A DNA stretch of 64,000 bases from Sphagnum compactum. Taxonomy: Eukaryota > Bryophyta > Sphagnopsida > Sphagnales. Each line of letters starts with the position of its first letter. Within the stretch, counting starts at the first letter, position 1. The position numbers and the translations under genes were made by a program. The stretch is from the NCBI GenBank assembly GCA_965153455.1, contig OZ234504.1:7502001-7566000 (forward strand), given 5' to 3'. Shown here in pieces: positions 23,451 through 36,170 of this stretch. The notes under the pieces are model-generated. The model saw only the letters and a program-made list of their open reading frames with translations, was not told the DNA's origin and ran no database searches.

Positions 23451-25470
23451 CGTCATTGTCTTTTTTGTTGTTTCACTCAGCATTTTCTTGGGTGACCTTT
23501 GGATTTTCCAGACAATAGCATGGATCAATTTTCTAAAAAGTTTATTGATTTTATTTATTTTTGCAACTGTTCATGTGGTTCTCCATCTGATCTGCAATGT
23601 GCAAGATCTGTGTATTCTGTGACTTGGGGTTTATTGGCTCTTCACTGTCCTTTAGGGCAGAGTCATTGTGATGCACCCTGAAATGGGCCAAAGTTTGGTA
23701 TCCCTACATTCTAAGGGCATGTGGAGTCCGGTATAAGAAATATTTCCATTAGAACTGAAGGATCCACTTGGGCTTTACCATGTGTTTCCAATTGAGTATG
23801 TTGAATACATATCATCCTTATAGATGTCATTCAAAGGGCACAGCCATTATGTGGCCAGCCACTTGTTGGATTTAGGACAAAAGAGCGAAGTGGGGTTTCT
23901 GAATACTAATTTTTAAACTTTCAGTTTGGCTTTGTTGTGATTGGTTGTTTGTTTAGTTTAGGACAAACAGGGAAAGGTGTGTGCTGACATCCGACTTTTA
24001 GGATTTAGGGTTTTAGGGTTGTGACTACTAGCTAGCTTTTGTTGTAACTAGTTGCCACACACAAACAAAAAGATTTAAAAAAAAGCTTTGTTGTCCAATT
24101 TTTACACTATGCCTTGGCACGGAATCTAATGGCATGCAGGGGGTGAGGGGGTTGTTAGAAGTACAGTCCAGTGACGCAGTTGTTATCGAATACAGAAACG
24201 ATCAAACCAATAACATGCAAAAACCAATAACATGCCCGAGAAGTGACAAAGTATCACACGAGTGTGACAAAGTATCACACTCATGTGACGTGCAAATTGG
24301 GTATGTAGAATCCAGAAACAATCAAACTTGTCTTTCTAGGTGACATTCTAGGGTCCTTGTATAATAAGGTGAATTGTCAATTCTCCTGGATTTAGTCTCC
24401 GTGGCTGGGATATATCGAAATGATCCTGCTTCTGATTGGAGGTTGAGGTCCAAACACTACTAAAAGCTTTTGTTTCTTCCCACCATCATATAGGCACGCT
24501 CATATTTGAACAATTCTTACAGATAACAGTTATCTGCTTCCTGAGGAAGGCAAGGACATGCAGCAAAAAGGTTAGGTTTGGTAAAGCCTAACTTTGTAGG
24601 CTCTCAAACCTCTTATATCACTTTTTTTTTTCTCTTTCCTTCTCCGAGGCTTTTGCTTCAAGTGGTAGCATTGGTGAGAGGAGCATGGTCAGGAAGACAT
24701 TAGAGGAGGTTCCATTATCCATTTGGGCTTTTCGGGGCCCAGGGGATTGGTAGTTTGCAAGCTTTTTTGACAATTGCCACCCATCCAAAAGCTTCAGACC
24801 CACTAGCTCTTGGAATTCAAAGCGGGTGTAGAAGTCAGCCTAATCTTATTTGCCATTCAACCTCAGGAATGACACGTTTGGCTGTTTTTTTTGGTATTCC
24901 CTAGGTAGCTTGCATCACCTACTTTGTCTAAGTTAAGTTTATTACCAATCAACTGTCAACCACTTATAAATAAATAAACAAAGGAAAAACACCCGGCAAG
25001 GAAACAAGAGAAGAAAAAAGAAAGGACCCGAGGAGTCCAAACAAAAGACCACACCCAAAAGTGCAGAACGCACAATGGGGAACAACACTAAGGGGAGAAA
25101 ACACAAAACCTAGGACCTAAACCCATCACCAGTAGCACAAAGCAAGTCGTGCAAGGAGATGGGGCACTTGTAAGGTCTCTACTAGCCATCAAGCCAGGCT
25201 TTAAAAGTTCACGGTTTAAAGGATTATTGCCCTTCCTTATGAAAGGGTACTTACTTACTACTAGTAGTCTATGGAATAGCAACCAAGGCCCTGGCCATAA
25301 ACCATGGTTACCATGGAATATTCCCAAACACCTTGGCACTCTCGACCTTGGTAATGGGAATATTTCATTTAACTGGGCTCTAAAAAGCCTGGGCTATCTA
25401 TCTTATCCCTAGTCTAGTGGGTATATATTTTTTCATGGCCAAGGTCAGGTGAGCCTCAGCCTAGGGGGCT
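23450..25470. other. Mixed-composition intergenic DNA, no gene seen
   Basis: Moderate G+C with many stops on both strands. TTTAGGGTTTTAGGG near 24003 and TGACAAAGTATCACAC repeated at 24244 and 24266 are the only notable words. The region may include the former 3' part of the PPR gene. Confidence 0.4.
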
Positions 25471-25478
25471 TTTTTTTA

Positions 25479-25591
25479 GGAACATTCCTATGGCAAAAGG
25501 GTTAAATAAAAAAGAAGTGACAACTTTATGTGAATATTCACAAAAAACGGCTTTTTAACTTCTTTACCCCCCTTTGCCATAAGAATATTCC
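25479..25591. mobile_element. Short foldback element (MITE-like)
   Basis: Left arm 25479-25518 and right arm 25558-25591 are imperfect inverted repeats: GGAACATTCCTATGGCAAAA against the complement of TTTGCCATAAGAATATTCC, then AAAGAAGT against ACTTCTTT. The loop is about 40 bases and also contains a small palindrome (TGTGAATATTCACA). No coding capacity. Confidence 0.7.
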
Positions 25592-25823
25592 CATAACCAG
25601 GGGTCAGGAGGGGGGTTAATGGGAATTATTATTTTTTGATACCATGGTTTGTGGCCGGTGGGTGGTACAATAGACTTTTGGCCAATTCCCTTAACTGTCA
25701 AACCTGGACTTTGGCAGTCGAAGGTTTGAGGAAGTCTCCTGACATGGCATTTCTTTATTGGCTCTTAGCGAGAACCCTATCTTACTATTCCATAGTGAAG
25801 GATTTGACTGAGACTTGCCCTTT

Positions 25824-25871
25824 AAAGCCAAAAATAGTTTATTTATTTCAAAATAAACTATTTTTGGCTTT
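25824..25871. repeat. Perfect 18-bp inverted repeat (hairpin)
   Basis: Arms 25824-25841 (AAAGCCAAAAATAGTTTA) and 25854-25871 are exact complements with a 12-base loop. Just upstream, TCCATAGTGAAGGATTTGAC is repeated with a few changes at about 27838. Confidence 0.9.
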
Positions 25872-25903
25872 CAATTATTGATTGATTGATTGTTAAGCGA
25901 GTT

Positions 25904-26137
25904 TGACCCCTGGGTCTATATGTCTATTTTTATATGAGGGTTTTTAAAATTTGGTGTTTTGGCTCGTGTTGAAACTTGAGATTAGTTCTAGTGTTGAAGG
26001 ATTTTGGTTTCTTTTAGAGGATTTTTCAAAGATTATATTTTTGTACGGTGAAATATTTGAGTTTTCATACTTCTTCTTTTTCCTTAAGATATAACTTTTA
26101 ATGTAAATGTTAAAGTCATAGCATGACACACCCCTTG
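25904..26137 (+). repeat. Dispersed repeat family, copy 3 (5'-truncated)
   Basis: It begins inside the family consensus at a (T)GACCCC..GGTCTATTTTTATATGAGG block. It then follows the order TTGAAACTTGAGATTAGTT, GATTTTGGT, AAGATTATATTTTTG, CCTTAAGATAT and the shared end GACACACCCCTTG. It is about 17 kb from copy 2 and in the same orientation. Confidence 0.8.
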
Positions 26138-29100
26138 TTTATTTATGGTTGTGTGGGGATTTTTGAGAGCTTTTTATCCTATGATGAAACATTCTCTCAT
26201 GGATTTGATTTGAGTGAGGTTGTGGTAAAAAAATGAAGGCATTGGGCTTCTTACTATTGAACCTATGGAGTACAAGCGTGTATAAGTTAAGATCATATTT
26301 TTAAATTACATAGCTATGAAAATCTATGTTTTTTTTTGCACAAATATATATTCATCTATCTATTTTTTATGTATAACTATTATACTATGATCATCCTCTT
26401 ATCATGGATTCTACATATTCACAAATTATGTTAAATTTTTTGAAAACTAAACTTTCAATTCTCTTCACAAGTTTATTTTATAAAAAAATTCACTCTTAAA
26501 ATAAATTTTTTTTATCAAACGAAGGTGTTTTCAAAGGTCCCAAACATTCATTTATATACCAAACAAAAAGAAATTAAACAAGAAATTTCTCAAAGTCTTA
26601 CACATCACATGGCTCACCATATGATTCAACATACACATTAATTCATGATTTTCCTTGTGAATCATCAAACCATCATTAAATTATAAAACCCCATCACTTA
26701 ATAAATTACCAAAATTAATCTTTTTGTAATTACATAAGTAACAAGTTATTGATATCAAAAGTTAACCCTTAAGTAATTACATAAATAATAAGTTATTGTT
26801 ATCAAGTTAGAAACCCAGGTGTTTTGAGTGCAACAATGAAGGTGGTGAACGTCACATGTGGGTTGTAGTAGTAATATAGGACTAACTTTGGAAACTCCTT
26901 TAGAAGCTAATTTAAATAATCAGTGGTATGGTGATCAACCTAACTTCCATTTAAAATTGCTGCCTCTTTTCAAGGTTCCTCATGTTCACATTCACGGGTT
27001 GAAATTTGCGAGGTTTGATTCTTATTGGAAGAATCACATTTTTGGCTTAAATTTTTTTTCATGAGTATTGAACTTGATCATTGTGAATGTCATATTAGGA
27101 TGAAAAGAATCTTTTTTGGACCAATGAAATTTTATATCCAACTTTGGGCAACACCTCCTTCTTAAAGCATGCATGAACTCAATCTAACTTTTCTATTTCA
27201 TCATTCCTTCTTCGTTTTAGTTTTGATTTTGGTTGAAACTTTTACCAAAGATTTATGACTATGTAAAACTTTGTATCCAACATCTACATTTGTAATCTCA
27301 TGCATGGACAAATAAAATAAACCAAGTTTCTAATTAAGGTTTTAAATAGTGGTAAAATAGATGCACGAGGAATTTTCATATAACTCCCTATGTGTTTGAA
27401 TGTGGGAAAACTCTTAGTTATCCTTGTTATAAATCCTTCTTAGAACCAATGTCAAAGGGAAATTTTGTCTCCTCCAATAAATGTTTTCCAACCAGGGAAA
27501 ATTTAGTAAATTTTTCTTTTGACATTGGTTCATAGTACCCTTCTATTGGCATAATTGAACTTTCCTTGAGAGGTTTTTTGGGAATATTGCAAAACACCCT
27601 ATGTTGAACAATTCCTTCTTACTTGTGTTTTTAGACTATTCTTTTATCTAAAGTTAAAGAATTTTCCCACAAGGGAATCATGCAAAAGTTCCTTGTGATT
27701 TACCAAAGGCTTTGGCTCTTAAAGGTTAAGAGAAATTAAGGTGAACATTATTTAAGACTAATAAGTCTATAGAACATAAATACATTGGTGCCATGTCCAT
27801 GGTAGCTTATAGGAAGGCTAATAGTCATGAATATCAAGTCCATAGTGAACGATTTGATTAAGACTTGCCAATTAAAATAATTAAATTCTAACCTAATTAA
27901 ATGATTTTATAGAACATATTTACATTTGTTATTTTTATTTTGAAGGAACTTTTTAAAGTGCCCTTTGGATGAAAGGACTTTTTGGATTATGGTTCTTCAA
28001 GTTTGAAAGATAATTAAAAATTTGCCAGAAATCAAAAGGTTTAAAGCAATGTTGGCCAATTATTGTTTTTTGACCCCTTTATCAACCCAAATTATGAAAC
28101 AACCTACTTGCTAGATCTAGATATTTTTAATACTTGGGTATACACCTACCTAGTAGTATTAAAAGTTTGATACCCATAAATACCTTGTTGGCAAGGTAGC
28201 TACGTGTTGACCATGACACATAATAATTACCCAGGTTGGTTATTAGTTCTACATTTATCTTTTTATTTCATTTGAACATTTCTCATTCATTTAGGTTGTT
28301 GAATGCCCAATACCTCAAACCCTAAATCCATACTTCATACAAATGCACTTGGTCTCTCTTTCCCACTTTCAGCATCTTTTCTTTTTGCATTTTCGACAAT
28401 GCCCTCCTTTATCAAGGAATTGGGACAATCAATTGATCCTTTTGAGGCTATGTTTCATCAGTTGCTACCATTTGCAATCCTTTGATGTTATTGTGAATGT
28501 GGATTGAATGAACAAAAGGATGAGGTTGGAGGTTGGAATGCAAGGAGTTGTGTGAGGATTTGATCACTTCGAATGCATTTTCAATAGTTAAATTAACTTC
28601 TAGTGTTTGATATGTGATATTTTAGTTTGTTGTGAATTTGTGTTCATTTTTTTTTTACAATATGTAATTTTGAATTTTGAAGTGGAAAAAGGTTTTAGGA
28701 AAATTGGTCCAAACCATTAAGTGTACAACAAAATTTTGCAAGTTGCTTGATTGTTTTAGTTTAGCTTGAAAAAAATTTCATCCTCCATTCCTTCTTTCAA
28801 TTTGACTTTTATCTGGGCTTAAGGTTTGTTGTTTAAAAAACTAGTTTGTTCAAGAACCTTTGAATGAGAAAGGTTGAATCTATAGCCACATTTTATCCTT
28901 TTGTTTATAATTATAGTCAACAAAAGGTTCCCAAGAACCATTTTCCAATTCCAATTTCAAAGTGCAATGGTGTTTAAGAGTTTTGATTTGAATTTTTTTC
29001 ACAAGTTTAGAATTTGGAGTAGAAATGGTAAAAATTGAAACTTTCAATTTAAATGAAAACTTACTACTTATCATGATTACAATGGTCTTGATGATTTGGG

Positions 29101-29600
29101 ACTGGGTTCATTTGAGGATACAAGTTCAGTAGTTAGTTCATATTCAACATTTAGTGCACCATTTGGTTTTGAAAACATGATAACTTTATGCATTTTGGAC
29201 CTATAAACAAAGGTTGCATGGGAATTATTCAAGATTCAATTGACCCTAAATTGAAAAGCATCAGTTTTTCATTGCATATTTTTTTCCCTTTGCATTTTTT
29301 CAAAATCAATGATGGCAATAAATCGGATCTTATCTTATTTCGAACCATGTGGTGTGTCATTTGTTATTCTATCTTGCAAACCTATAGCTATAGTACCATT
29401 TTAAAAAGGAAAGGTTTGATTGCTTATAACCAATAACATGAGATGATGTGCATGAAAAAAACACATATTTCTAAAGATCTAACTACTCGGTGACGTTGGA
29501 AGAATGCCAATTTAATGTTTGTTGCAAAAGAGAACTGTCGAGAAAAAGGCAAATCAAGCTTTGGTGTTGTTATGGGGCCATCACATAACATTGTGGGAGT
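26138..29600. other. AT-rich intergenic DNA with one small foldback, no gene seen
   Basis: No recognisable domain on either strand. Short frames (26858-27064, 28303-28485, 29188-29436) have no motif I know. A small foldback element at 27443-27531 is listed separately. Confidence 0.45.
27443..27531. mobile_element. Small 89-bp foldback element
   Basis: GAACCAATGTCAAA at 27443-27456 is exactly complementary to 27518-27531. Pairing weakens inward. The arms enclose about 60 bases with no coding capacity. Confidence 0.65.
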
Positions 29601-29639
29601 GTTAATCTTTACAAAAAAAAATGATCTATAATAAAAGAA

Positions 29640-30085
29640 ACTCATGGAGGATTTTGCTACTTTTGCCAAAGGTTTTATGCCTATTTTTGTTGTGGAGAGC
29701 CAATGATTGAAGTGTTTCGTCATGCGCCAAAATCTTTGAAATGTGTTTCCTAACCATAAGCAAATGGTTCAACATGCCATCCCTACATTTGTGATCGAAA
29801 CCACGGACCATTATTTGATGCCAACTTTGAATTATTTCGTTACAATAACTATTATTTCTTTTGATTGGTGGATGTTTAGATCTAAACATGATACATTTGC
29901 TCTTAGGATTAATTTCATCAGTTCACATTGAGTACCTTGCCATGTGACAATGGGATTGTTTGAAGCCACTTCTACAACTATAGTTACAATGACAACACAT
30001 GTGAAGGATCTATTTTCATCTTACTTTTTATGTGACAAATTGATTACATATGTGAAGGATGAGGGTGGCAATCTATGAGGGTAAC
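29640..30085 (+). pseudogene. hAT transposase relic (central catalytic region)
   Basis: One plus-strand frame, broken by a few stops, reads FAKGFMPIFVVES, VFPNHKQMVQHAIPTFV, SFDWWMFRSKHDTFALRINF, CHVTMGLFEAT and VKDLFSSYFLCDKL followed by YVKDEGGNL. Known: plant hAT transposases carry T-x-D-x-W-(S/T) around the first catalytic Asp and a second conserved D(E/G)xN segment. Here the first block is SFDWWM and the second is VKDEGGNL. The stop between INFISSH and VPCHVT is TGA at a place where the family usually has Trp (TGG), so it is a single-base decay. No terminal inverted repeats were located. Confidence 0.72.
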
Positions 30086-30715
30086 AAATTGCTTACAAGA
30101 AACTTTGGCCATCTAGAGGCAACAAAAATATAAAAAGGATAAGAAGGATGACCTTGCTCATTGAGGTTTCAATTTTTGCTTTCATGTCCATAAGCTTAAA
30201 CAAACATGTTGCAAGTCTTTTTGCACTTGATTGGAACAATTGTGTCAAACTTAACAATGTTAACCTTACCTTGAGGCAATAGAGAAACCAACAACTTATT
30301 AATAAAAATTTAAGATGTAGAATGCATTTTAGTTTTTGTACATTGTACAACTTATTAACTACCCTATTGCTTCATGCCAAAGTTTACTTGGTTAGACAAA
30401 TATTCAATACTCAGTGCCTTCATGTTTTTTAAATTTCAAACACCAAGTCTAACCTCCTATTGACATGTTTTACATGTTGCTTCTAATTCAATATTAATCG
30501 AAAGAGAGGTGCCCACCTTTGAAGAACAATATAACTTCAATTTTAAGCCTACATAAACAACTCCTCAGTTTCAAAGTGAATCAAGCAAAATGTATGATGT
30601 TATCTATGCTTGTTAACCCAAAGTTTGGCTTTTGGTTGTTGGGATGACATCTTATTAAAGAATAATTCAAAGGCTAGCTCTATGCAAGAAAGGGGAGGGG
30701 AAGACAGGGTTTGGG

Positions 30716-30900
30716 GATGCAACATTCATGTCCTATGGAAATTGAGTGTAGGAACAATGCCAAGTTACCATTGGGGGTGAATGCATTGGTGCCCCAATTA
30801 CTCATGTTGTAGATATGCATATCCTACGAAAATGGGTGTAGTGATAATGCCAAGTAACAATAGGGCAAAACATGTGCCCCAATTATATTGTAGATATGCA
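30716..30900 (+). repeat. ~81-96-bp tandem duplication
   Basis: Units start at 30716 and 30812, with a partial third at 30893. Shared blocks are CATGTCCTA(T/C)G(G/A)AAAT-GGGTGTAG, GATAATGCCAAGTAACAATAG and GTGCCCCAATTA followed by TGTAGATATGCA. The reading frame starting at 30781 spans it and is not a gene. Confidence 0.8.
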
Positions 30901-30919
30901 CCTACAAATCTCTCAATTG

Positions 30920-33900
30920 GCTCCCTCAATTGGCTCCATGATCATCATATTATCCATCTTGAACTCACTCCACCAACTTGCTCTCCACTTAACACTAACT
31001 CTAAAAACCTTTGCAGTTTTCTTTTAGTGTTATTGCAGGTTGCCCCCACCAAGGGTAATACACCTCTAACTACATTTTTGAAAAGCCCACCAGAGTTCTT
31101 TTCATGTGATACCTGGCTATTATCTGGCGGGTATCATGGGGAATACACAGAATAATATATATGTGCAGTTTTATTGCCCTGTAAAGCCCATCCCCTTTTT
31201 TCTTCACCCTACACAGAAGGATTTCATTATGCTAAAAGAGTATGGCATCTACCATTAGACTTAGTCTAATGAGGGCAACTTTTAGTCACCTTTTGCTTGG
31301 TTGTAATGCTTCTTCTCACACACAGATGCAGCCTGGGTATGGGTTAGCCAATTAAGAATCCTTGTAGTCTTTTTTGGAACTCCCCCATAGTCCAAAAGAG
31401 TGGGACACCTATTTGCTCTGCGTGGATTTTTGGCATGCAGATATTGACCTCTTCTCATGCTCTTCTGTGAGCTTCACCAGATTTTCCATTGCACTAATGA
31501 ATTTCAGTAGATGCAACCCTCCCCCCCTCCCCCCCCACACCCAAAAACAAAAAAGCCCCTTACCCTAAACAAGACCAGTTTAGTGTAAACATGATTAAAA
31601 TTTATGCAATCACCACAGTGTAAACAGTCCCATGGCCCAGGACTATTGGTCCGTATGTATAATTGCGGTATTACTTGAAGTCCTCAAAAGCTTCCCAAAT
31701 AGGAAGGGAAAAAAAACCTTTCAAGCGAGGTGGGGGCAATGAGGCGACCATCCAAAACCAGGAAACAATGCAAATTTGGGGTCCATTTACCACACACCAC
31801 AAACCCCCCCCCCCAATCTCAAATTGGGTAGCTTAAACTGTAAGAATTTCAGAAACTATATGTTTGTAATTATTGAGAATTTTTTCATACTTGCAACCTA
31901 AATAAATGACTAAATAGAATTGAAAAATGACAAAGGTTAGAAGCACATCACATCCAACATACAAAGAGGCTAAAGAGGAAATACCTTTAATGCTAAAAAA
32001 ACCAAAGAAAAAAAAAACACTGAAATTCAGCAGTTGAGTGAACAACAGCAACAATACCACATATATGTTCAGTGACCTTCAACAACAACATGTAAGTATT
32101 GTAGAGACCAAGTTGCCATAACATTTTCACTGGCTTCTTGAGGAGCTCCTGGCAATTGGGTGCAAACCAATGTCAGGTAACATTAACCAATGTACTGAGT
32201 TTCTGTCACAAGGCCAGCAGTAATGGGAAATCTCAGCCATGATCCTTGTTAAGCTCAACATACAAGTAAAAATAGAAGTGATGTCAGAAGTCATTTGAAG
32301 GAAATGAAGAAGAAAGAAAGGAGAACACAAAGACAAGCAAAACCAACAAGAAATCTAAAAAAACAGAAAGAGAAAATAAAGACTGAAATTGAATTTTCTT
32401 TTGAGAACATTTTGTGAGAAATTTCTGCATACAGATGAGAAAACCTGAACAACCATGCATACACATTTCAATGGAAGATAAGCCTGGCGCCTTCACAAAA
32501 AACACACTTGGTTTGATTTGATTTGCAAATTACAAGGATGATCAAAATATCAGATCTGAATCCTCCCCCCCCCCCCCCCCCACCCCCCAACACCAATCCT
32601 CATTGGTGATGATCTTGGACACTCTTGGTCATATTCCCACCATATTGCCCTGTATGTGTACACAAACACATAGATTGCTTTCAAGTGCTATCGTCTGGGT
32701 GGTTGCTACCAGCTGGTTTTTTAAAACCTTTGAATGTAAAACCCTAAACCCTGAATGGAGCAATGTAGATTTTTGTTGATTCTGGGTACTGTAAGGGGTT
32801 TGATTAAGAGCCGAGTTTTTTTTGTGTGATGTCAAAGAAAAAGCCCATGGACTCCCACTTCTCTTCACCATAAATTTCCTTCCATTGTGTTGCTTGACAT
32901 GATAACACGTTTGGTGCAGCCAGCTCCTCTGCTAGTGCTGTTGAAAACCCATGGAACACCTTACAAAATGCTCACATGCGTTTCTCATACTTGCCTAGCA
33001 GAAAAAAAAAGTCATCTGGGTAATGCCAAATTCTTCGCCTTCGCTGAGACATGTGATCTCAAAGGCAAACCAAATACACAAATAATGAAGGCAGCAGATA
33101 CATCTAAGAACTGACAATTACAGTCTTGTGCAAAATGCAGTGTAAGGGTTCAGATTCCAGCAGATGGATACACATAATGAAGGGTTCTACAAACTGGCCT
33201 GGCATATGAATGATAGGTTCCACAAACAACTTCAGTAAAAATACAGCAACATTTTAACTTCCTTGAGCAATTTGCCATAGGCTCAAAATCCACCAGGCCC
33301 CTAAAACCCTAAACCCTGAAACTCATCACCAATTCCCACATCCTCTTGGAGAAACCCCTTACCTAAAATTGATGATGATGCATGCAGTATGCAAAATTAA
33401 GTCCTAGAATTTAAAACACTGCTTCGAATCGATCCTGTAATTCTTACTTTGTAGCACATAATGACATCAATATAGGAGGAAAATTCCAACATGAAACCTT
33501 ACCTACCTTGAGGTTCACAAACTCGATGGACTGTGTTCAATGTCATTTGGCAATTGGGATTCCTTCCTTGGCAAAATGGATGCAGCTCGCTTGCAGATCA
33601 ACCACTCTCAAGTTTGAATACATATGGCAGCAACTGAAATGAATTATTTTGTATGTCTGTAAAATAAGAAGCCTTGGCTAGATTTTTCGGTTTCAAGTAT
33701 TAGAGGAGGCCACCTTTAGGACCTCTGTTCTGTCAATGAACATTCTGCAATCTAAGAAGCATGGGAAGAAGGCAGAATCGGCCATGAACATATTTTCCCT
33801 ACAATGAGAATGGTCTACCTTTTCAATCCTTTTAGGAGTTGAGGTAATTGTCAGAAGGCTGGGAGTCAGAGTGGAAGGTACCTCAAATTCTGGAAGGATC

Positions 33901-34150
33901 TCAATTGTGAGCCCTTGTCCTCCATGAAGGATCAAGGTTTTTCCACATTAAGAACTGCATTATAGGACCGCATTAAGTACTTTGTCAGCTTGGTTGGGAT
34001 TTTCTGGCTGGTCCTAAGTTAAAGTGCAATTTTTTTATTGCTCCAAAAAAAAAAACCCAATTCTTTAGGTTTTGTAAAGTGATATCATATTCTTTAATTT
34101 GTTTCCTTTTCTTTCTTTTGAAATTTTGATCCCGGTTTTATGCTTGGGAT
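30920..34150. other. Gene-like but frame-broken DNA, identity unknown
   Basis: G+C is higher than in the flanking DNA. There are telo-box-like AAACCCTAAACCCTG words near 32742 and 33306, poly-C runs (31515, 31808, 32565-32581) and long minus-strand frames such as 33693-33935 (GKTLILHGGQGLTIEILPEF...). No family was recognised and no open frame exceeds about 120 codons. It could be leader or intron DNA of an unseen gene, an untranslated RNA, or an old pseudogene. Confidence 0.3.
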
Positions 34151-34299
34151 GGCCCTTGGTTGCGGCCGAATTTAGGCCCAAAAACTTTGGCTACTACCTT
34201 GTGCAGGGGTCCTTATTATTACTAAAGTAGTCCCTTGCATGGTTTATTTCAACCAATATGCATGGAGGTACAACTATACACAATGTAAAAAATAACACC

Positions 34300-36170
34300 T
34301 AGTGGAGGTGACCAATTAGTGAAAGTTGCAAACTCTATAGCCAAACATATTGTGAATGCGGGGTTGAATAGCCACATTAAGATTACCTTTTGGAGAGATT
34401 CACCTAATATTTACAAATTGTTGCTACAATTGGCCAAGTGGGTCGCATTGATGTTCATAGTTGGATTATATAAGTAAAGCTGGATCCAAATGTTCGTTAG
34501 GTTAATGCCCCAAAGCAAGAGGCATTGTCATGAACCTCACAAATCATCTTCATGGGGATGGCAAGGACCTAGCCTCAATCGGTAAGAAAAAAACCAATGA
34601 CTCCTTGGGGTTTGAACTACACTTGGAAAGAGGACTCATAGAACTAAGAGATATAGAAATACTTTATTTTGTGTCATTGTAGAAAAAACTAGGGGAAAAA
34701 CTTTTATGAAAAGCGAAATAAGATAAATAAAAACACAAAAGGTAGTTGGCAATGACATATTCACTGAAAAAACCCTTTCAAGTTTCACAGGGCTGATCCT
34801 TTACTAAAAATAATTGGAGATTTTAATGTAGGGGTAGAAAAATATATATTAACATGGTCTCATGCATCTACCATTGTACCCATCGTGATTGGTCATGTTA
34901 TTATTAATCGTAACAGTAAAAAACATGTGTTTATTTATATAACAAATCATATGGTAGGCAACACATTGGAAAGCAATGAGTTTCTAATATAACCATGATA
35001 ATGGGTTTTAGATATATAAGAAACGGGAACAAGTTATACCAAATCTAGTTTCACATGTTAACCTTACTATTTAAATATATAAAGGACTTGGGTGTAAGTC
35101 CAAAATAATGATACATAATCCCTAAATTGGTGATCATCCATCACTAATCATAAAATTCCTAAGTCCCAAAACATTCACATGTCTCAAGGACTTACCCATG
35201 TCAAAACATTTTTTTATGTTTGCAACATCTTAACCACTTTACATATCAAGCAATGATGAAAGTTGAATATATTGTCATTTGGTTTGGGTTCCTATGGTGT
35301 CTTATATTGTGTAGCATAATGTCATATTTGATGATATATATTTCGGGATTCTTTGGAGAAATAACATCAAAGACACTAAGGTGAAAGAGAATGACCATGT
35401 CCCTTCCTTCCAATGCAATTCACCAAGTCTATTGATTAGAGCAAGCTGACTACTATGGTCATTTGTGCTATTTTCTTTGAGATTGGTATTGTCAAATTAT
35501 AAGGATTATGTTCAAAATGAACTACAGTTAAGAAAACTAAAGGATAGCCTACTTGCACTTAAAACCCAACTATAACCTTTATTATTTATAGACATTTTTC
35601 CTTAGGATAATTTAAATGTCTTTTATGAACAAGGTATAATTAGAAATGTTCACCAAGCTTGGCAATGCAACTTCAGATCTCATGATGACTCTGATCAATG
35701 ATTTTAGTAGGGCTTCATAGGTTGTCCCAAGTTGGTTTGTCAACAATTAAATGGTAACCACAAGATATCAAAGACATACCTTTAGGAGTACTTTGTGGCT
35801 TCAACATTGGGTTATTATATTCATGTTTTCAACAAACGTCCTAGAATGCAAATAATTTTATTTATGGATTCATAAATTGAAATGTGCCATGAATGTTGAA
35901 CTTTCTAAGAATTCCTAAAGTGATTGCAACCTTCATTGACAATTCATGTTGGATGCATCAAGCATTTTTTATATATATAACTACATTGGAATATTGGAGT
36001 GAGGTATTTAAATCAAGGTCATTTTGATGTTTTTATGTCATAGGATGGCCATTTAAAGGGCAAACAACAACAATATTAAGTAGGATGCCTTATGATCACA
36101 ATTTTAAGGTTTGGGTTATTCCTTAACATGAATAAAAGGGTATTTTGACAAATAAATAAATAAAGCTTTG
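34300..36170 (+). pseudogene. Protein-like relic of unknown family
   Basis: Segments in shifting plus-strand frames look coding: VANSIAKHIVNAGLNSHIKI (about 34327), LLKIIGDFNVGVEKYILTW (about 34795), FVLFSLRLVLSNYKDYVQNE (about 35460) and YEQGIIRNVHQAWQCNFRSH (about 35625). Stops and frameshifts occur every 20-60 codons. I do not recognise the family. The density of debris suggests a transposon protein, but no catalytic motif was identified. Confidence 0.3.

Noticed and set aside
30781-31155. 124-codon plus-strand frame as a gene
   Set aside because: It starts inside a tandem duplication and shows no domain. Part of its length comes from the repeat.
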